Part shown: positions 7,544-15,538 of the stretch, piece by piece | Layout: each line of letters begins with the position of its first letter | Numbering within the stretch: position 1 is the stretch's first letter | NCBI GenBank assembly: GCA_021797295.1 | Contig: JAKAAA010000016.1 | Span: forward strand, 1 to 15,696 | Length of the DNA stretch: 15,696 nt | Direction: 5' to 3' | Origin: Thermoplasmata archaeon | GTDB taxonomy: Archaea > Thermoplasmatota > Thermoplasmata > Thermoplasmatales > Thermoplasmataceae | Program-made: the position numbers and the translations under genes | The notes under the pieces: generated by a model | Seen by the model: only the letters and a program-made list of their open reading frames with translations | Database searches by the model: none | What the model was told of the DNA's origin: nothing

Positions 7544-9457
7544 TTAATATAACCTGGTAGTTTCCAGATTTTTCATTGAAATTGCCTCAACACCGAACTT
7601 TGTATGTATCAACCTTGCAAAGTCATAGCACTTGTTACCATCACCGTGATTAATAAGTATCCTCTGAGGTTTCGGTTGCATTCCTCCTATGAAATTTAGC
7701 AGTTCTCTTTTAGTTGAATGTCCTGAGAATCCTTCAGCATTTTCAACTGCCATGTTGATTTCAAACTTTGTTGATTTTCCTGCATCCGAAAGTGTTATGC
7801 TTGTGGCACCTGATTGTATCCTTCTTCCAAGCGTTCCATCTGCCTGGTATCCCACAAATGCTAGCGTATTCTTGCTATCTGGTGAAAGCGTTTTAAAGTA
7901 TTCAAGAACAGGGCCACCATTCATCATGCCTGCGGTGGCAAGTATTACCTTGCTCTCTGGAGAATCACATATATCTATTCTCTGATTTCTTGTTTCCACG
8001 CTGGTGAATATGGGACTTAGGAATGGATTTGCACGCTTTATCATGATCTGATCTCTCAAATCTCTGTTCAGGAATTCTGGATATGCTGCATGTATGGCAG
8101 TGGCTTCCATGATCATGCCATCAAGGTAAACCTTAGTGTTTTCAGGAATCATTTTGTTCCTGTATGCGTCTTCCAGAACAAGCATAACCTCCTGACTTCT
8201 TCCCACAGCAAATACGGGGACAAGCACTGAACCGCCGCGGTCAAAGGTTCTATTCACCACGTCTATAAGAGTATTTGTTGCCTCATTTCTGGTGTAAGAA
8301 TAGTCATCCCGTCCGGCGTATGTAGATTCCAGCATAAGAGTTTCCACCCTGGGAAAGCGGTTTACGGCTGGATTGAACAGCCATGTTTTTTCATACTTCT
8401 GATCCCCACTTAACACCACATTGTATAAACCCTCGCCTATATGAAGATGAACAGCAGCCGAACCAAGTATATGACCTGCGTTGTAAAATGTGAGCCTGAT
8501 ATCTGGTGTAATATCTGCAGTTTCATTATATTTCAGTGCTATTGAGTGCTTCAGCTCCTCCCTTACATGCTTTGATTCATAGGAAAGTTTATGGTTTTCG
8601 CTGTGGGATACCTTCAGATAATCATTCTGCAGCAATGCAGCAAGGTCCCTTGTTGGTGCTGTGGAGTATACTGGTCCGTTATAGCCATATTTGAAAAGCA
8701 AAGGTAGCAAACCAGAATGATCAAGATGGGCATGTGTAAGCACAACTGCATCCAGCGAAGTGAATGGCTGGATTTCGGGTGCATAAAGATACGGAGCCTC
8801 CTCCCATGGATGTTCCGGATCGTTTATATTTATCATGCCACAATCAACGAGAACTTTTGAATTGTTCGTTGATATCAGTGTTGCGCTCCTGCCCACCTCC
8901 CTGTGTCCACCCAGTGCGGTTATCCTGATCCATGTTTCACCAGGCATCAAAGGGGTTGTGAGCTTAATTCCAAGATTATGCAGAAATTCTTTTCTTTCCT
9001 TCTTTACATCACGGAGGTATTCCCTGACTTCTTTAACAGTCCTTGAGTACATTGGAGGTGCCCTTACTATCCTTGGTGACCAGTTCGTTTCGGACTTTAT
9101 GGCCTTTATAATTTCAGGATTTGCAATGGTGGGCTCATCAACTTCAATTACTGCTTCACCAGTATCAGGTTCAAAATAAATATCCTGTAGACCAGCATCA
9201 CCGGGAATGATTTCTCTGATGCTTTTATCTGCATCCTCCTCACTGGACATTATACTGGGATCCGGCCTAATGGCAATTCTCCTTCTCAGCTCCTGTGCAA
9301 TCTGCCTTGCCAGATCATCCCTATCTGAGAATAAATTCTGATCCTTTGTATAAACCACTATGGTTGATCCTTCGTAATCTATCTCTGTAATCTTGTTGTC
9401 TGGATAAAGCCTGTCAAAAATAGACCTGGCCTCGCTTAAATAATCTCGAAAAGACAT
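7544..9457 (-). CDS. fttA: aCPSF1/FttA: KH-domain beta-CASP ribonuclease and transcription termination factor
   Basis: The protein has 637 residues. Two KH-type RNA-binding domains occupy about residues 1-140 (IRPDPSIM is typical of the first). A metallo-beta-lactamase core follows with D205, HAHLDH (241-246), H328 and D351 as the zinc ligands. A beta-CASP insert holds LESTYAGRDD (375-384), VPVFAVGRSQE (412-422) and LATAGMMNGGP (505-515), with later His motifs SGHS (577-580) and INHGD (601-605). Archaeal homologues cleave the 3' ends of nascent RNA and act with RNA polymerase as the general termination factor. An AAGGTGT Shine-Dalgarno lies 6 nt before the ATG. It is 30 nt downstream of psmB and so probably co-transcribed, a pairing seen in other Euryarchaeota. 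All metal ligands are intact. Residue numbers may be off by one. Confidence 0.95.
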   Translation of the reverse strand: MSFRDYLSEARSIFDRLYPDNKITEIDYEGSTIVVYTKDQNLFSDRDDLARQIAQELRRRIAIRPDPSIMSSEEDADKSIREIIPGDAGLQDIYFEPDTGEAVIEVDEPTIANPEIIKAIKSETNWSPRIVRAPPMYSRTVKEVREYLRDVKKERKEFLHNLGIKLTTPLMPGETWIRITALGGHREVGRSATLISTNNSKVLVDCGMININDPEHPWEEAPYLYAPEIQPFTSLDAVVLTHAHLDHSGLLPLLFKYGYNGPVYSTAPTRDLAALLQNDYLKVSHSENHKLSYESKHVREELKHSIALKYNETADITPDIRLTFYNAGHILGSAAVHLHIGEGLYNVVLSGDQKYEKTWLFNPAVNRFPRVETLMLESTYAGRDDYSYTRNEATNTLIDVVNRTFDRGGSVLVPVFAVGRSQEVMLVLEDAYRNKMIPENTKVYLDGMIMEATAIHAAYPEFLNRDLRDQIMIKRANPFLSPIFTSVETRNQRIDICDSPESKVILATAGMMNGGPVLEYFKTLSPDSKNTLAFVGYQADGTLGRRIQSGATSITLSDAGKSTKFEINMAVENAEGFSGHSTKRELLNFIGGMQPKPQRILINHGDGNKCYDFARLIHTKFGVEAISMKNLETTRLY

Positions 9458-9463
9458 GTTATA

Positions 9464-9470
9464 ACACCTT
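9464..9470 (-). promoter_or_regulatory. Shine-Dalgarno sequence for fttA
   Basis: On the minus strand AAGGTGT lies 6 nt before the ATG at 9457, inside the 30-nt gap after psmB. It confirms that start and fits internal translation of a shared mRNA. Confidence 0.55.
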
Positions 9471-9487
9471 GAACATAAAAAATAAAT

Positions 9488-10120
9488 TTATAAAGTTAAT
9501 TTTAATTTTTTAATCCTGGACAATATATCGTCCTCGGAAAGATAGTTGAATCCCTTTTCCGGATCGATGACACCTATCTGCAGCATGTTTCCTGATGCTG
9601 AATCCCTCTGCTTTGCAACGCTTATTGCCTTTACTGCAAGGTTAATAGCATCATCAAGCTTCATATTGGGCTGGTATTCTGCCTCCAGCACACCGTAAAC
9701 GAATGGTGATCCGGAACCTGTGCTGGCATATTCGTCCTCAACAGAACCGCCTGCTGCGTCTATTGAGAATATATGAGTCGTTTTGTCATATCCTCCGACA
9801 AGCAACTGGACCATGTATGGATAGTACTTTGACTGGTTAAGCATGTTGGATAGCAGTGTTGCCGCCGCCTCTATTGGCATATTGATTTTTCTCTGCACCC
9901 TGTAAAGCTCCATTTCTGCCCTCATATACCTTACCAGTGTCTGGGCATCTCCCACAAGTCCGGCTATGGTCATTCCAGCATATGTGTCAATTTTGTAAAG
10001 TTTTTGAGCGTTTTTATTAGAAATGAAATTACCCATAGTTGCCCTACTGTCGGTTCCCATAATAACGTAATTGCCTGCTGTGATTCCAAGTGTTGTTGTT
10101 CCAGTTTTTAATACTTCCAT
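9488..10120 (-). CDS. psmB: 20S proteasome beta subunit
   Basis: The protein has 210 residues, including a 7-residue propeptide (MEVLKTG) that is autoprocessed before T8, which becomes the catalytic Thr1 of the mature subunit. D24 and K40 correspond to mature Asp17 and Lys33, and [13 protein letters not shown] (133-145) and [10 protein letters not shown] (169-178) carry the conserved Ser/Gly/Asp region. Fourteen such subunits form the two inner rings of the 20S particle, which degrades proteins in the cytosol. A minus-strand TATA box (about 10158-10172) and AGAGGGAT just before the ATG indicate a short leader of about 20 nt, unlike the leaderless genes nearby. fttA follows in the same direction. 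The catalytic set is complete, so this is an active beta subunit. Confidence 0.96.
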   Translation of the reverse strand: MEVLKTGTTTLGITAGNYVIMGTDSRATMGNFISNKNAQKLYKIDTYAGMTIAGLVGDAQTLVRYMRAEMELYRVQRKINMPIEAAATLLSNMLNQSKYYPYMVQLLVGGYDKTTHIFSIDAAGGSVEDEYASTGSGSPFVYGVLEAEYQPNMKLDDAINLAVKAISVAKQRDSASGNMLQIGVIDPEKGFNYLSEDDILSRIKKLKLTL

Positions 10121-10123
10121 ATA

Positions 10124-10131
10124 ATCCCTCT
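10124..10131 (-). promoter_or_regulatory. Shine-Dalgarno sequence for psmB
   Basis: The minus-strand AGAGGGAT ends 3 nt before the ATG at 10120. Together with a TATA box about 46 nt upstream it implies a short 5' untranslated region. Confidence 0.45.
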
Positions 10132-10157
10132 AAACAATTATTATTTCTTAATAACAA

Positions 10158-10172
10158 ATAATATATTTAAAT
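10158..10172 (-). promoter_or_regulatory. TATA box for the psmB-fttA operon
   Basis: The minus-strand TTTAAATATATTA is centred about 46 nt upstream of the psmB ATG. Initiation about 25 nt downstream would give a leader of about 20 nt carrying the Shine-Dalgarno sequence. Confidence 0.5.
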
Positions 10173-10255
10173 TTTCTACTTTCCCTAATTAACCTTATGT
10201 TTATATATTTTGTTATTTAATTCCTAATTAAAAAACAGAACCGGAAAATATATTT

Positions 10256-11860
10256 TCAAGATTTGTCAGATTCCAGTATGCTGGATATATGCTTAAGTAT
10301 TTCCCTTTCAAGTATTGTGCCCACAAACTTTCCATTCTTGTCTACCACTGCAACAATTGGTGGATCGGATTCCCTGAATATGCTTATAAGATGTGTGGCC
10401 GGAGCATCACATCGTACTTTAATCGCAGGAATTATCTTACCCTCATAAACAGAAAGAGTTCTCAACTGATTGTGCCCCAAGGTAACCATATCACTCAACA
10501 TCAATTCACCAAGAACCCTGGATTTAGAATCGGTTACTATTACAGCACGTGCATTCAGATCATTGCACATTTTGAATGCTAGGCTGATAGGATTTCTACT
10601 GTTTACAGACACGGATTGAAAGGAACTTGCAATGTCACATGCTTTCAGATTTTTGAATTCTGCATTGACCATCTCCCAAACATATTTTGATTTCTTTGTT
10701 TGAACCACGGGGGCCCTGACGTTGAACATAAGAGGTATTACCAGGGTTAGCAGGGTAATTGCTATCATGATAACGGAATAATCATACCTCCCAACCAGTG
10801 TAAGTCCAAGGGCGACCACCAGCAGTGCCGCATCCACACCTCCATTAACCGAAGTGCCCAGGGCATTTTTGACGGGATCAACATGTATAAACTTTGAAGA
10901 TATCAAACCTGCAATAGGCTTGAATGCCAGACCTATAAGGAATATAGCAATGCCCAGTTCGAGTAAGGTAAGATTGATTCTGACAAAGTAAAGCCCTAGC
11001 CCAATAAAGAATAATGGTTCAAAAAACCCATAGGTTAGTGTAGATACTTTTTCTGCCACCAGTGGTCGTTCTCCTATAAAATCACGGAGCATTATTCCTA
11101 TAAACAGTGCAACTATGGCAGAATTAAAACCATACAGCTGACCAATGAACCCCAGCAGAAGTACGAAACCTACTATTACAGCTATTACCGTTTCATGCGC
11201 CCTTGAACTGAAATCAATTTTTGCAAGGAGTTTAGTAAGAACATATCTTGAAAATAATATTATAGCTACCAGTGAAATAATGAGCTCCGCCGATATTTTG
11301 AAAATAATATAAAATGTAATGGCCCTTCCGTGCAGATCACTGAGGAATGAAAACAGTATAACTGCAGATATTTCAATGGTAACAACCTGCTGGAAAATCT
11401 TATTCCCCTCCTCAGTATTGTTTAATCCGGTATCACTAAGAAGCCTGGTTAGCGGTCCTGCACTGCTCATGCCTGTGACAATACCGACAACGAGGGCTAT
11501 TATGAAGTTATGGAATATATAATAAACTACAAAGGATATTAACCCGAATGGAAGTATAAATTCTAATATGCCGAGAATGATATTTGATGGTTTGAGCAAT
11601 TTTTTTGTTTCAACACCTTTAAATTCAAGTGCTCCCCCTGTAAATAGAAGAAAATTTATACCCAGTGATATAAAAAGTGTTATATTAGGAAGTATTTTAA
11701 TGAATCCCAGTACCCCCGGGCCGATTATTATTCCTATCACTATGGCGGCCACATATGGAACGAGCTTTAATTTTTCAAATATTTCCTCCCCGAGCTTTGC
11801 GAGAAGTAAAAGTACTCCTAAAAATAGAAGTGCCAATAGGGGATCTGCAACTCCGTACAT
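10256..11860 (-). CDS. CPA2-family cation/proton antiporter (KefB type) with C-terminal CBS pair
   Basis: The protein has 534 residues. Residues 1-382 form about 12 membrane segments of a CPA2 antiporter: ILGF-type entry (IGPGVLGF, 46-53), INFLLFTGGALEF (68-80), GMSSAGPLTRLLSDTG (130-145), FNSAIVALFIGIMLRD (245-260) and FEPLFFIGLGLYF (280-292). Two CBS motifs follow (about 408-465 and 470-528; LSDMV and GTILEREIL are typical ends), forming a Bateman module that usually binds adenine nucleotides and gates the channel or transporter. KefB-type proteins exchange Na+ or K+ for H+ across the membrane; in an acidophile this would serve pH or ion balance. In the central helix that normally holds the ion-binding Asp pair, only E163 (TIEISAVILF) is acidic, so the transported ion is uncertain. 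A TATA box 24 nt upstream of the ATG implies a leaderless mRNA. Confidence 0.88.
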   Translation of the reverse strand: MYGVADPLLALLFLGVLLLLAKLGEEIFEKLKLVPYVAAIVIGIIIGPGVLGFIKILPNITLFISLGINFLLFTGGALEFKGVETKKLLKPSNIILGILEFILPFGLISFVVYYIFHNFIIALVVGIVTGMSSAGPLTRLLSDTGLNNTEEGNKIFQQVVTIEISAVILFSFLSDLHGRAITFYIIFKISAELIISLVAIILFSRYVLTKLLAKIDFSSRAHETVIAVIVGFVLLLGFIGQLYGFNSAIVALFIGIMLRDFIGERPLVAEKVSTLTYGFFEPLFFIGLGLYFVRINLTLLELGIAIFLIGLAFKPIAGLISSKFIHVDPVKNALGTSVNGGVDAALLVVALGLTLVGRYDYSVIMIAITLLTLVIPLMFNVRAPVVQTKKSKYVWEMVNAEFKNLKACDIASSFQSVSVNSRNPISLAFKMCNDLNARAVIVTDSKSRVLGELMLSDMVTLGHNQLRTLSVYEGKIIPAIKVRCDAPATHLISIFRESDPPIVAVVDKNGKFVGTILEREILKHISSILESDKS

Positions 11861-11877
11861 TATGTTATAATACGTGG

Positions 11878-11890
11878 TATATATATAATA
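11878..11890 (-). promoter_or_regulatory. TATA box for the antiporter gene
   Basis: The minus-strand TATTATATATATA is a near-ideal archaeal TATA box centred 24 nt upstream of the ATG at 11860, supporting a leaderless transcript. Confidence 0.6.
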
Positions 11891-11967
11891 TTTTTGTCAA
11901 AAATTCTTTGTTTTTGGTTATTTAATTAAAATAATCAAGAATTTTGCAATGATTAACATAATACAAT

Positions 11968-11972
11968 AAAAA
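11968..11972 (-). terminator. Oligo-T terminator of tRNA-Tyr
   Basis: On the minus strand TTTTT directly follows the discriminator base of tRNA-Tyr. Short T runs terminate archaeal RNA polymerase, so this is a plausible end of the transcript. Confidence 0.4.
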
Positions 11973-12072
11973 TCCCGGCTTCCGGATTCGAACCAGAGAC
12001 CTATGGATAACTGCGTTTTCTGGCAGTAGTTCACTCTACAGTCCATCGCTCTACCAACTGAGCTAAGCCGGG
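11973..12072 (-). tRNA. tRNA-Tyr (GUA) with a 27-nt intron
   Basis: The minus strand folds as a complete cloverleaf. The acceptor arms CCCGGCU and AGCCGGG pair fully and the discriminator is A. The D arm is GCUC/GAGC, the anticodon stem AUGGA/UCCAU, and the T arm UCUGG/CCGGA with loop TTCGAAT. The anticodon GUA lies at 12037-12039 (complement). The anticodon loop is interrupted by 27 nt (12009-12035) after position 37, the canonical archaeal site. CCA is not encoded. A TATA box (about 12095-12104, minus strand) lies 28 nt upstream of the 5' end. The gene stands alone between the antiporter and the acetamidase remnant. Confidence 0.95.
12009..12035 (-). other. tRNA-Tyr intron (bulge-helix-bulge)
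   Basis: The 27-nt insertion is between tRNA positions 37 and 38. The junctions form a bulge-helix-bulge: loop bases CUGU (32-35) pair with GCAG near the intron 3' end, leaving 3-nt bulges AG^A and UU^A with the cuts between the second and third bases. This is the substrate of the archaeal splicing endonuclease. The intron is too short to encode a protein. Confidence 0.88.
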
Positions 12073-12094
12073 TAATAGATAATTCTTACAACGA

Positions 12095-12104
12095 ATATAA
12101 ATTT
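12095..12104 (-). promoter_or_regulatory. TATA box for tRNA-Tyr
   Basis: The minus-strand AAATTTATAT is centred about 28 nt upstream of the 5' end of the tRNA, the usual archaeal tRNA promoter distance. Confidence 0.5.
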
Positions 12105-12151
12105 TAACATTTTTGCCGTAATTTCAATATGGGTAGTATATTTGTCTGAGC

Positions 12152-13071
12152 ATGAAAATATTGGATGGATATCAGGAAAAAAATTTACACTTCAAATGGT
12201 CGTCGATGAACAAACCGGCAATGAACATAGAACCAAGGGAAACGCTACTTGTTAGGGTCCCTAATTCATCTAAACTACGGATAAAAGATAATTTTACCAC
12301 GGAGGACCTTAAGAATATACACCATTTGAAAGTTAATGCTGGGTAGGTACATTCTATGTCAGGTGCATAACCCGGAGACATGATAAGGGTGAAAATTGAA
12401 AAACTCACAACGGGAAGCGGGGACTGGAGTGACATAGTTAATAATTTTGGTATGCTGAGCAACGAATTTACAGAGAGATTGGTAGTATGAAATATAAATG
12501 AAAATACAGCGGAAACAAAATATTGTGAATTCCGTATTTGTGTAAAAATACCTGCCGAACCTTTCATTGGAATAATTGGTACAGCGCCTGTGGAAGGATA
12601 CTATAGAATGATACCACCCCAAAAATTCGGTGGTAATATGGATAACCGGTTCCTGAAAGAGGATTCGGTTCTTTATCTGCCTGTTAATGTTAGGGGTGCT
12701 CTGGTTTCATTTGCAGACCCAGATGCTGCACGGGGCGAAGAGAAGTTTGTGGGGCGACAATAGAAACATCCTGTCAGGCTATAGTAAACATTGATTTCAT
12801 ACATGGAATGCAGATAAAATATCCACGGCTGGAATCATTTGAAGCTTTAAAATCTTATTATATGATTTCTATGGGAATAGGAGATGCCATGGAGGAAGCA
12901 GCAAGAGGGGCAGTGAGGGAAATGATTTCCATTCTCGGAGATTATGGATTTTCAGGCGATGAGAGATATATACTCTGTAGCGCTGCTGGAAAATTGAGAA
13001 TTTCAGAAATGGTCGATATGCCAAACTTTGTTGTGTCTATGGCAATGGATAAGGACCTTATAAAAAGATAG
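12152..13071 (+). pseudogene. Acetamidase/formamidase pseudogene (three in-frame stops and one frameshift)
   Basis: Reading one frame from the ATG at 12152 gives an acetamidase/formamidase (FmdA/AmdA) protein broken by TAG at 12344, TAA at 12368 and TGA at 12488. A -1 frame change near 12749-12751, most simply one lost base, then joins the last segment, which ends in TAG at 13069. Matches in family order are PAMNIEPRETLLV, PGDMIRVKI directly after the TAA, GDWSDIVNNFGMLSNEF, IPAEPFIGIIGTAP, PPQKFGGNMDNR, LYLPVNVRGALVSFADPDAA, GATIETSC, and the C-terminal GIGDAMEEAARGAVREMI and LRISEMVDMPNFVVSMA. The rebuilt length is about 306 residues, matching the intact family (about 300), so no large part is lost. 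The TGA follows ERLVV, where relatives have a Trp. Intact members release ammonia from acetamide or formamide. The segment 12808-13071 looks like an 87-residue gene but is only its C-terminal end. Confidence 0.9.
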
Positions 13072-13079
13072 ATAACAAA

Positions 13080-13090
13080 CTATTATAATC
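13080..13090 (+). promoter_or_regulatory. TATA box for the DNA ligase gene
   Basis: CTATTATAATC is centred about 25 nt upstream of the ATG at 13110 and lies just after the stop of the acetamidase remnant. It implies a leaderless ligase mRNA independent of the pseudogene. Confidence 0.55.
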
Positions 13091-13109
13091 AACTTTATCA
13101 TTATTATTT

Positions 13110-14858
13110 ATGCGATTTTCCGATGTCAGTAAAAAATTTATGGAAATGGAAACCACTACTAAAAGGCTGGAGCTAACTTCCATCCTTGGGTCTCTCCTGA
13201 GCGATGCGGATCAAGATTTAAAGGAACTGGTTTATTTAATACAGGGTAAGCTGGCACCAGATTATGAGGGCGTAGAGTTCGGTATTTCAAATAAGTTAAT
13301 AATAAAATCACTGGCAATTGCATCTGGACGGGGTGAGGAAGAGGTTAATAAGATCTTTATTAAAAATGGGGATCTTGGCACCACGGCAGCAGAATTGAGG
13401 GAAAACGTCAAACAGGCTCCACTGATAAGCGAAGAACTCACGCTTCATTATGTTTATACAAAATTACTGGATCTGGCAAACTCATCTGGTCACGGAAGCG
13501 TAAAGGGAAAGACAGATATATATTCTGACCTGTTTATGAACTCTAACCCTGATGATATCAAATATATCACCAGAATAATAATGGGTAAACTAAGGCTCGG
13601 GGTTGCGGATTCCACCATTCTCGATTCCCTTGTCAATGCATTTTCAGAGAAAAAATATGCCGATGTTATAGACACAGCATATAATTTCCATCCGGATATA
13701 GGACTTATAGCTACATTGCTGCAGAAGAAGGATATAAAAACTATAGAAAATATAGGGCCTGAACCTCTTGTTCCTTTCAAGGTAATGCTTGCCGAACGTT
13801 TAAAATCAATAGATGATATAAGAGAAAAAATGAACCATATGGCAGCATATGAATACAAATATGATGGTTTAAGAACTGAACTGCATAAAAAAGGAGATAA
13901 AATCAAAATATTCTCCAGAGGTCTCGAGGAAACAACAGAGAATTTCCCAGACATTGTTTCAAATTTCAAAAGAAATTATGATTTTGATTCCATAATTATA
14001 GACGGGGAATCCGTACCATATAATCCAGAAACAGGAGAACTGTTCCCGTTTCAGATGGTTTCACAACGCCGTGGAAGGAAATATCAGCTTGATGAAAAAT
14101 CTCTGGAAATCCCGCTTGTTATGTTCATCTTTGATATATTAGAACTAAATGGAAAATCTCTGGTGAATACACCTTACCAGGAGAGGAGAAAAATTCTGGA
14201 AGAGAATTTTAAGGACAATGAATATTTTAGGCTCGCAACTAGATTTGTATCTGATAACAGCGAGGAAATCAACAAATTTTTTGAAAAAAGCATAGAGGAT
14301 GGCTGCGAGGGTGTTGTAGCTAAAAATACATCCATTGAATCCGTTTACCGTGCTGGTGCAAGGGGATGGCTGTGGATCAAGTTCAAAAGGGATTACCAGA
14401 AGGAACTTGCTGATTCCATGGATCTTGTTGTAATCGGCGCCTTCAACGGGCACGGCAGACGAGCAGGTGCATACGGCGCACTTCTGATGGGTTCCTATAA
14501 TGAGGAAACGCAGGAATATGAATCTTTCACTAAACTCGGAACTGGATTCTCTGACGAGGTTCTTTTTTCATTGCCTAAAATGCTCTCAGAACTGAGGGAA
14601 GATCACAAACCTGCAATGGTTAATTCAAAAATGATTCCGGATGTATGGTTCTATCCCAAGATAGTAATGGAAATTCAGGGTGCAGAAATTACAGTTAGTC
14701 CTATACATACATGTGCTTATGGAAAAATAGAAAAAGATTCTGGCCTGGCTTTAAGATTTCCTAGACTTGTTAAAATCCGTGACGATAAAAAAGCTGATGA
14801 TGCTACAACCACAAATGAAATTATAGAACTTTATAAAATGCAGAAAAAAACTAAATAA
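13110..14858 (+). CDS. lig: ATP-dependent DNA ligase
   Basis: The protein has 582 residues, normal for archaeal replicative DNA ligase. An N-terminal helical DNA-binding domain covers about residues 1-215, with the family signature [12 protein letters not shown] (160-171). The nucleotidyltransferase domain follows: motif I EYKYDGLR with the AMP-accepting K250, [15 protein letters not shown] (268-282), motif IIIa-type DGE (298-300), EGVVAKN (400-406) and WIKFKRDY (422-429). The OB-fold domain ends with [12 protein letters not shown] (549-560), which carries the basic residues of motif VI. It seals nicks in replication and repair through an enzyme-AMP intermediate. Its stop converges on the ssDNA-binding-protein gene with a 15-nt gap. 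All catalytic residues are present. The TATA box 25 nt upstream fixes the ATG start. Confidence 0.96.
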   Translation: MRFSDVSKKFMEMETTTKRLELTSILGSLLSDADQDLKELVYLIQGKLAPDYEGVEFGISNKLIIKSLAIASGRGEEEVNKIFIKNGDLGTTAAELRENVKQAPLISEELTLHYVYTKLLDLANSSGHGSVKGKTDIYSDLFMNSNPDDIKYITRIIMGKLRLGVADSTILDSLVNAFSEKKYADVIDTAYNFHPDIGLIATLLQKKDIKTIENIGPEPLVPFKVMLAERLKSIDDIREKMNHMAAYEYKYDGLRTELHKKGDKIKIFSRGLEETTENFPDIVSNFKRNYDFDSIIIDGESVPYNPETGELFPFQMVSQRRGRKYQLDEKSLEIPLVMFIFDILELNGKSLVNTPYQERRKILEENFKDNEYFRLATRFVSDNSEEINKFFEKSIEDGCEGVVAKNTSIESVYRAGARGWLWIKFKRDYQKELADSMDLVVIGAFNGHGRRAGAYGALLMGSYNEETQEYESFTKLGTGFSDEVLFSLPKMLSELREDHKPAMVNSKMIPDVWFYPKIVMEIQGAEITVSPIHTCAYGKIEKDSGLALRFPRLVKIRDDKKADDATTTNEIIELYKMQKKTK

Positions 14859-14864
14859 AATAAT

Positions 14865-14882
14865 GAAGAGTTCTTACTCTTC
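14865..14882. terminator. Small inverted repeat at the ligase/ssb convergent junction
   Basis: GAAGAGT and ACTCTTC form a perfect 7-bp inverted repeat with a 4-base loop. It spans the 15-nt gap and the last codons of the ssDNA-binding-protein gene. It could separate the two convergent transcripts, but archaeal termination mostly uses T runs, so the role is uncertain. Confidence 0.3.
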
Positions 14883-15371
14883 GTTGTCATCGTTTCTGTT
14901 ATAGCTACTTCTTCTGTTATTGTTTCCATATCCACGGTTTCCGTTTCCACGTTCTCCGTTTCCACGCTCGCCATTTCCACGGTTTCCGCCATATCGGTTG
15001 TTATAGTTGTTGTACTGATATTCGTATTCCTTTTCGCTCATATCCAGTTCTTCGTTAGGCTCGATTTCCTCATCTGACTCTGCCATTGAACCGTATTTTC
15101 CAACGTTCAATCTCATGTGCCCTCTGAGAAGTGAAATGTAACCGTTATCGATTTTGAGGTTTTCTCCGTCTCTTATATCCTTTGTCTGGTCATCCCAGAG
15201 TGTAAGGGTAATTTTACCGGTATCATCAGCTACAATAACTTCGCTGACCGATTTATCTTCTCCAAATCTGGTTTTTATCTCTTTTGGCTCTCCTAGTACT
15301 ACTACCTTTCCTACGACGTTAACACGTCTTGAGGAAGGTGTTAAATCCTTAATTTTGGTTATTTCGTCCAT
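14874..15371 (-). CDS. Single-OB-fold ssDNA-binding protein with Gly/Asn/Arg-rich tail
   Basis: The protein has 165 residues. Residues 1-95 form one OB fold like that of crenarchaeal SSB and the RPA2-type proteins of Ferroplasma: VNVVGKVVVLGEPKEI, VIVADDTGKITLTLWDD and RLNVGKYG, with W59 as a likely stacking residue. An acidic linker follows (98-116, ESDEEIEPNEELD), then a Tyr/Asn-rich stretch and a tail of GNGER/GNGNR units (128-150) ending in DDNEE. Such proteins coat single-stranded DNA during replication and repair; acidic C-termini commonly recruit partners. No zinc motif is present. The gene has a leader: a TATA box near 15424 and AAAGGAAGT before the ATG. It is convergent with DNA ligase. 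RNA binding by the RGG-like tail is possible but not shown. Confidence 0.88.
   Translation of the reverse strand: MDEITKIKDLTPSSRRVNVVGKVVVLGEPKEIKTRFGEDKSVSEVIVADDTGKITLTLWDDQTKDIRDGENLKIDNGYISLLRGHMRLNVGKYGSMAESDEEIEPNEELDMSEKEYEYQYNNYNNRYGGNRGNGERGNGERGNGNRGYGNNNRRSSYNRNDDNEE
14944..14988 (-). repeat. Three tandem 15-bp repeats in the ssDNA-binding-protein tail
   Basis: On the plus strand three consecutive 15-bp units begin TTTCCACG (14944-14958, 14959-14973, 14974-14988). On the coding strand they encode the pentapeptide unit GERGN/GNRGN. Slippage at this array would change tail length in steps of five residues without a frameshift. Confidence 0.7.
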
Positions 15372-15377
15372 ATTATT

Positions 15378-15386
15378 ACTTCCTTT
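15378..15386 (-). promoter_or_regulatory. Shine-Dalgarno sequence for the ssDNA-binding protein
   Basis: The minus-strand AAAGGAAGT lies 6 nt before the ATG at 15371. With the TATA box near 15424 it indicates a 5' leader of roughly 28 nt. Confidence 0.45.
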
Positions 15387-15416
15387 AATCCTTTCGGACT
15401 AATAATAATAATTAAG

Positions 15417-15430
15417 GTGTATTTAAACAT
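15417..15430 (-). promoter_or_regulatory. TATA box for the ssDNA-binding-protein gene
   Basis: The minus-strand ATGTTTAAATACAC is centred about 53 nt upstream of the ATG at 15371. Initiation 25 nt downstream gives a leader that contains the Shine-Dalgarno sequence. Confidence 0.45.
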
Positions 15431-15538
15431 GCGCATTTGTTTTTACAGATATCTAACTTGGCAATAACTTTAGATTTTAAATTTTAAAAATGATAAATTA
15501 CGCTAAATATCAATTTAATAAAATTAATGAAAAGGTTC

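Noticed and set aside
12172..12622. Minus-strand ORFs of 131 and 87 codons in the acetamidase region
   Set aside because: The opposite strand carries family motifs in order; the minus-strand peptides show none.
12152..12763. Stop-codon recoding or readthrough in the acetamidase frame
   Set aside because: TAG, TAA and TGA all occur in frame and a frameshift follows; no single recoding mechanism explains all four, and decay is simpler.
12808..13071. A stand-alone 87-residue plus-strand gene
   Set aside because: Its translation is the C-terminal part of acetamidase/formamidase and joins the upstream segment through a one-base frameshift, so it is part of the pseudogene.
14944..14988. CRISPR-like repeat array
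   Set aside because: The 15-bp units are directly adjacent without spacers and encode the Gly/Arg-rich tail in frame.
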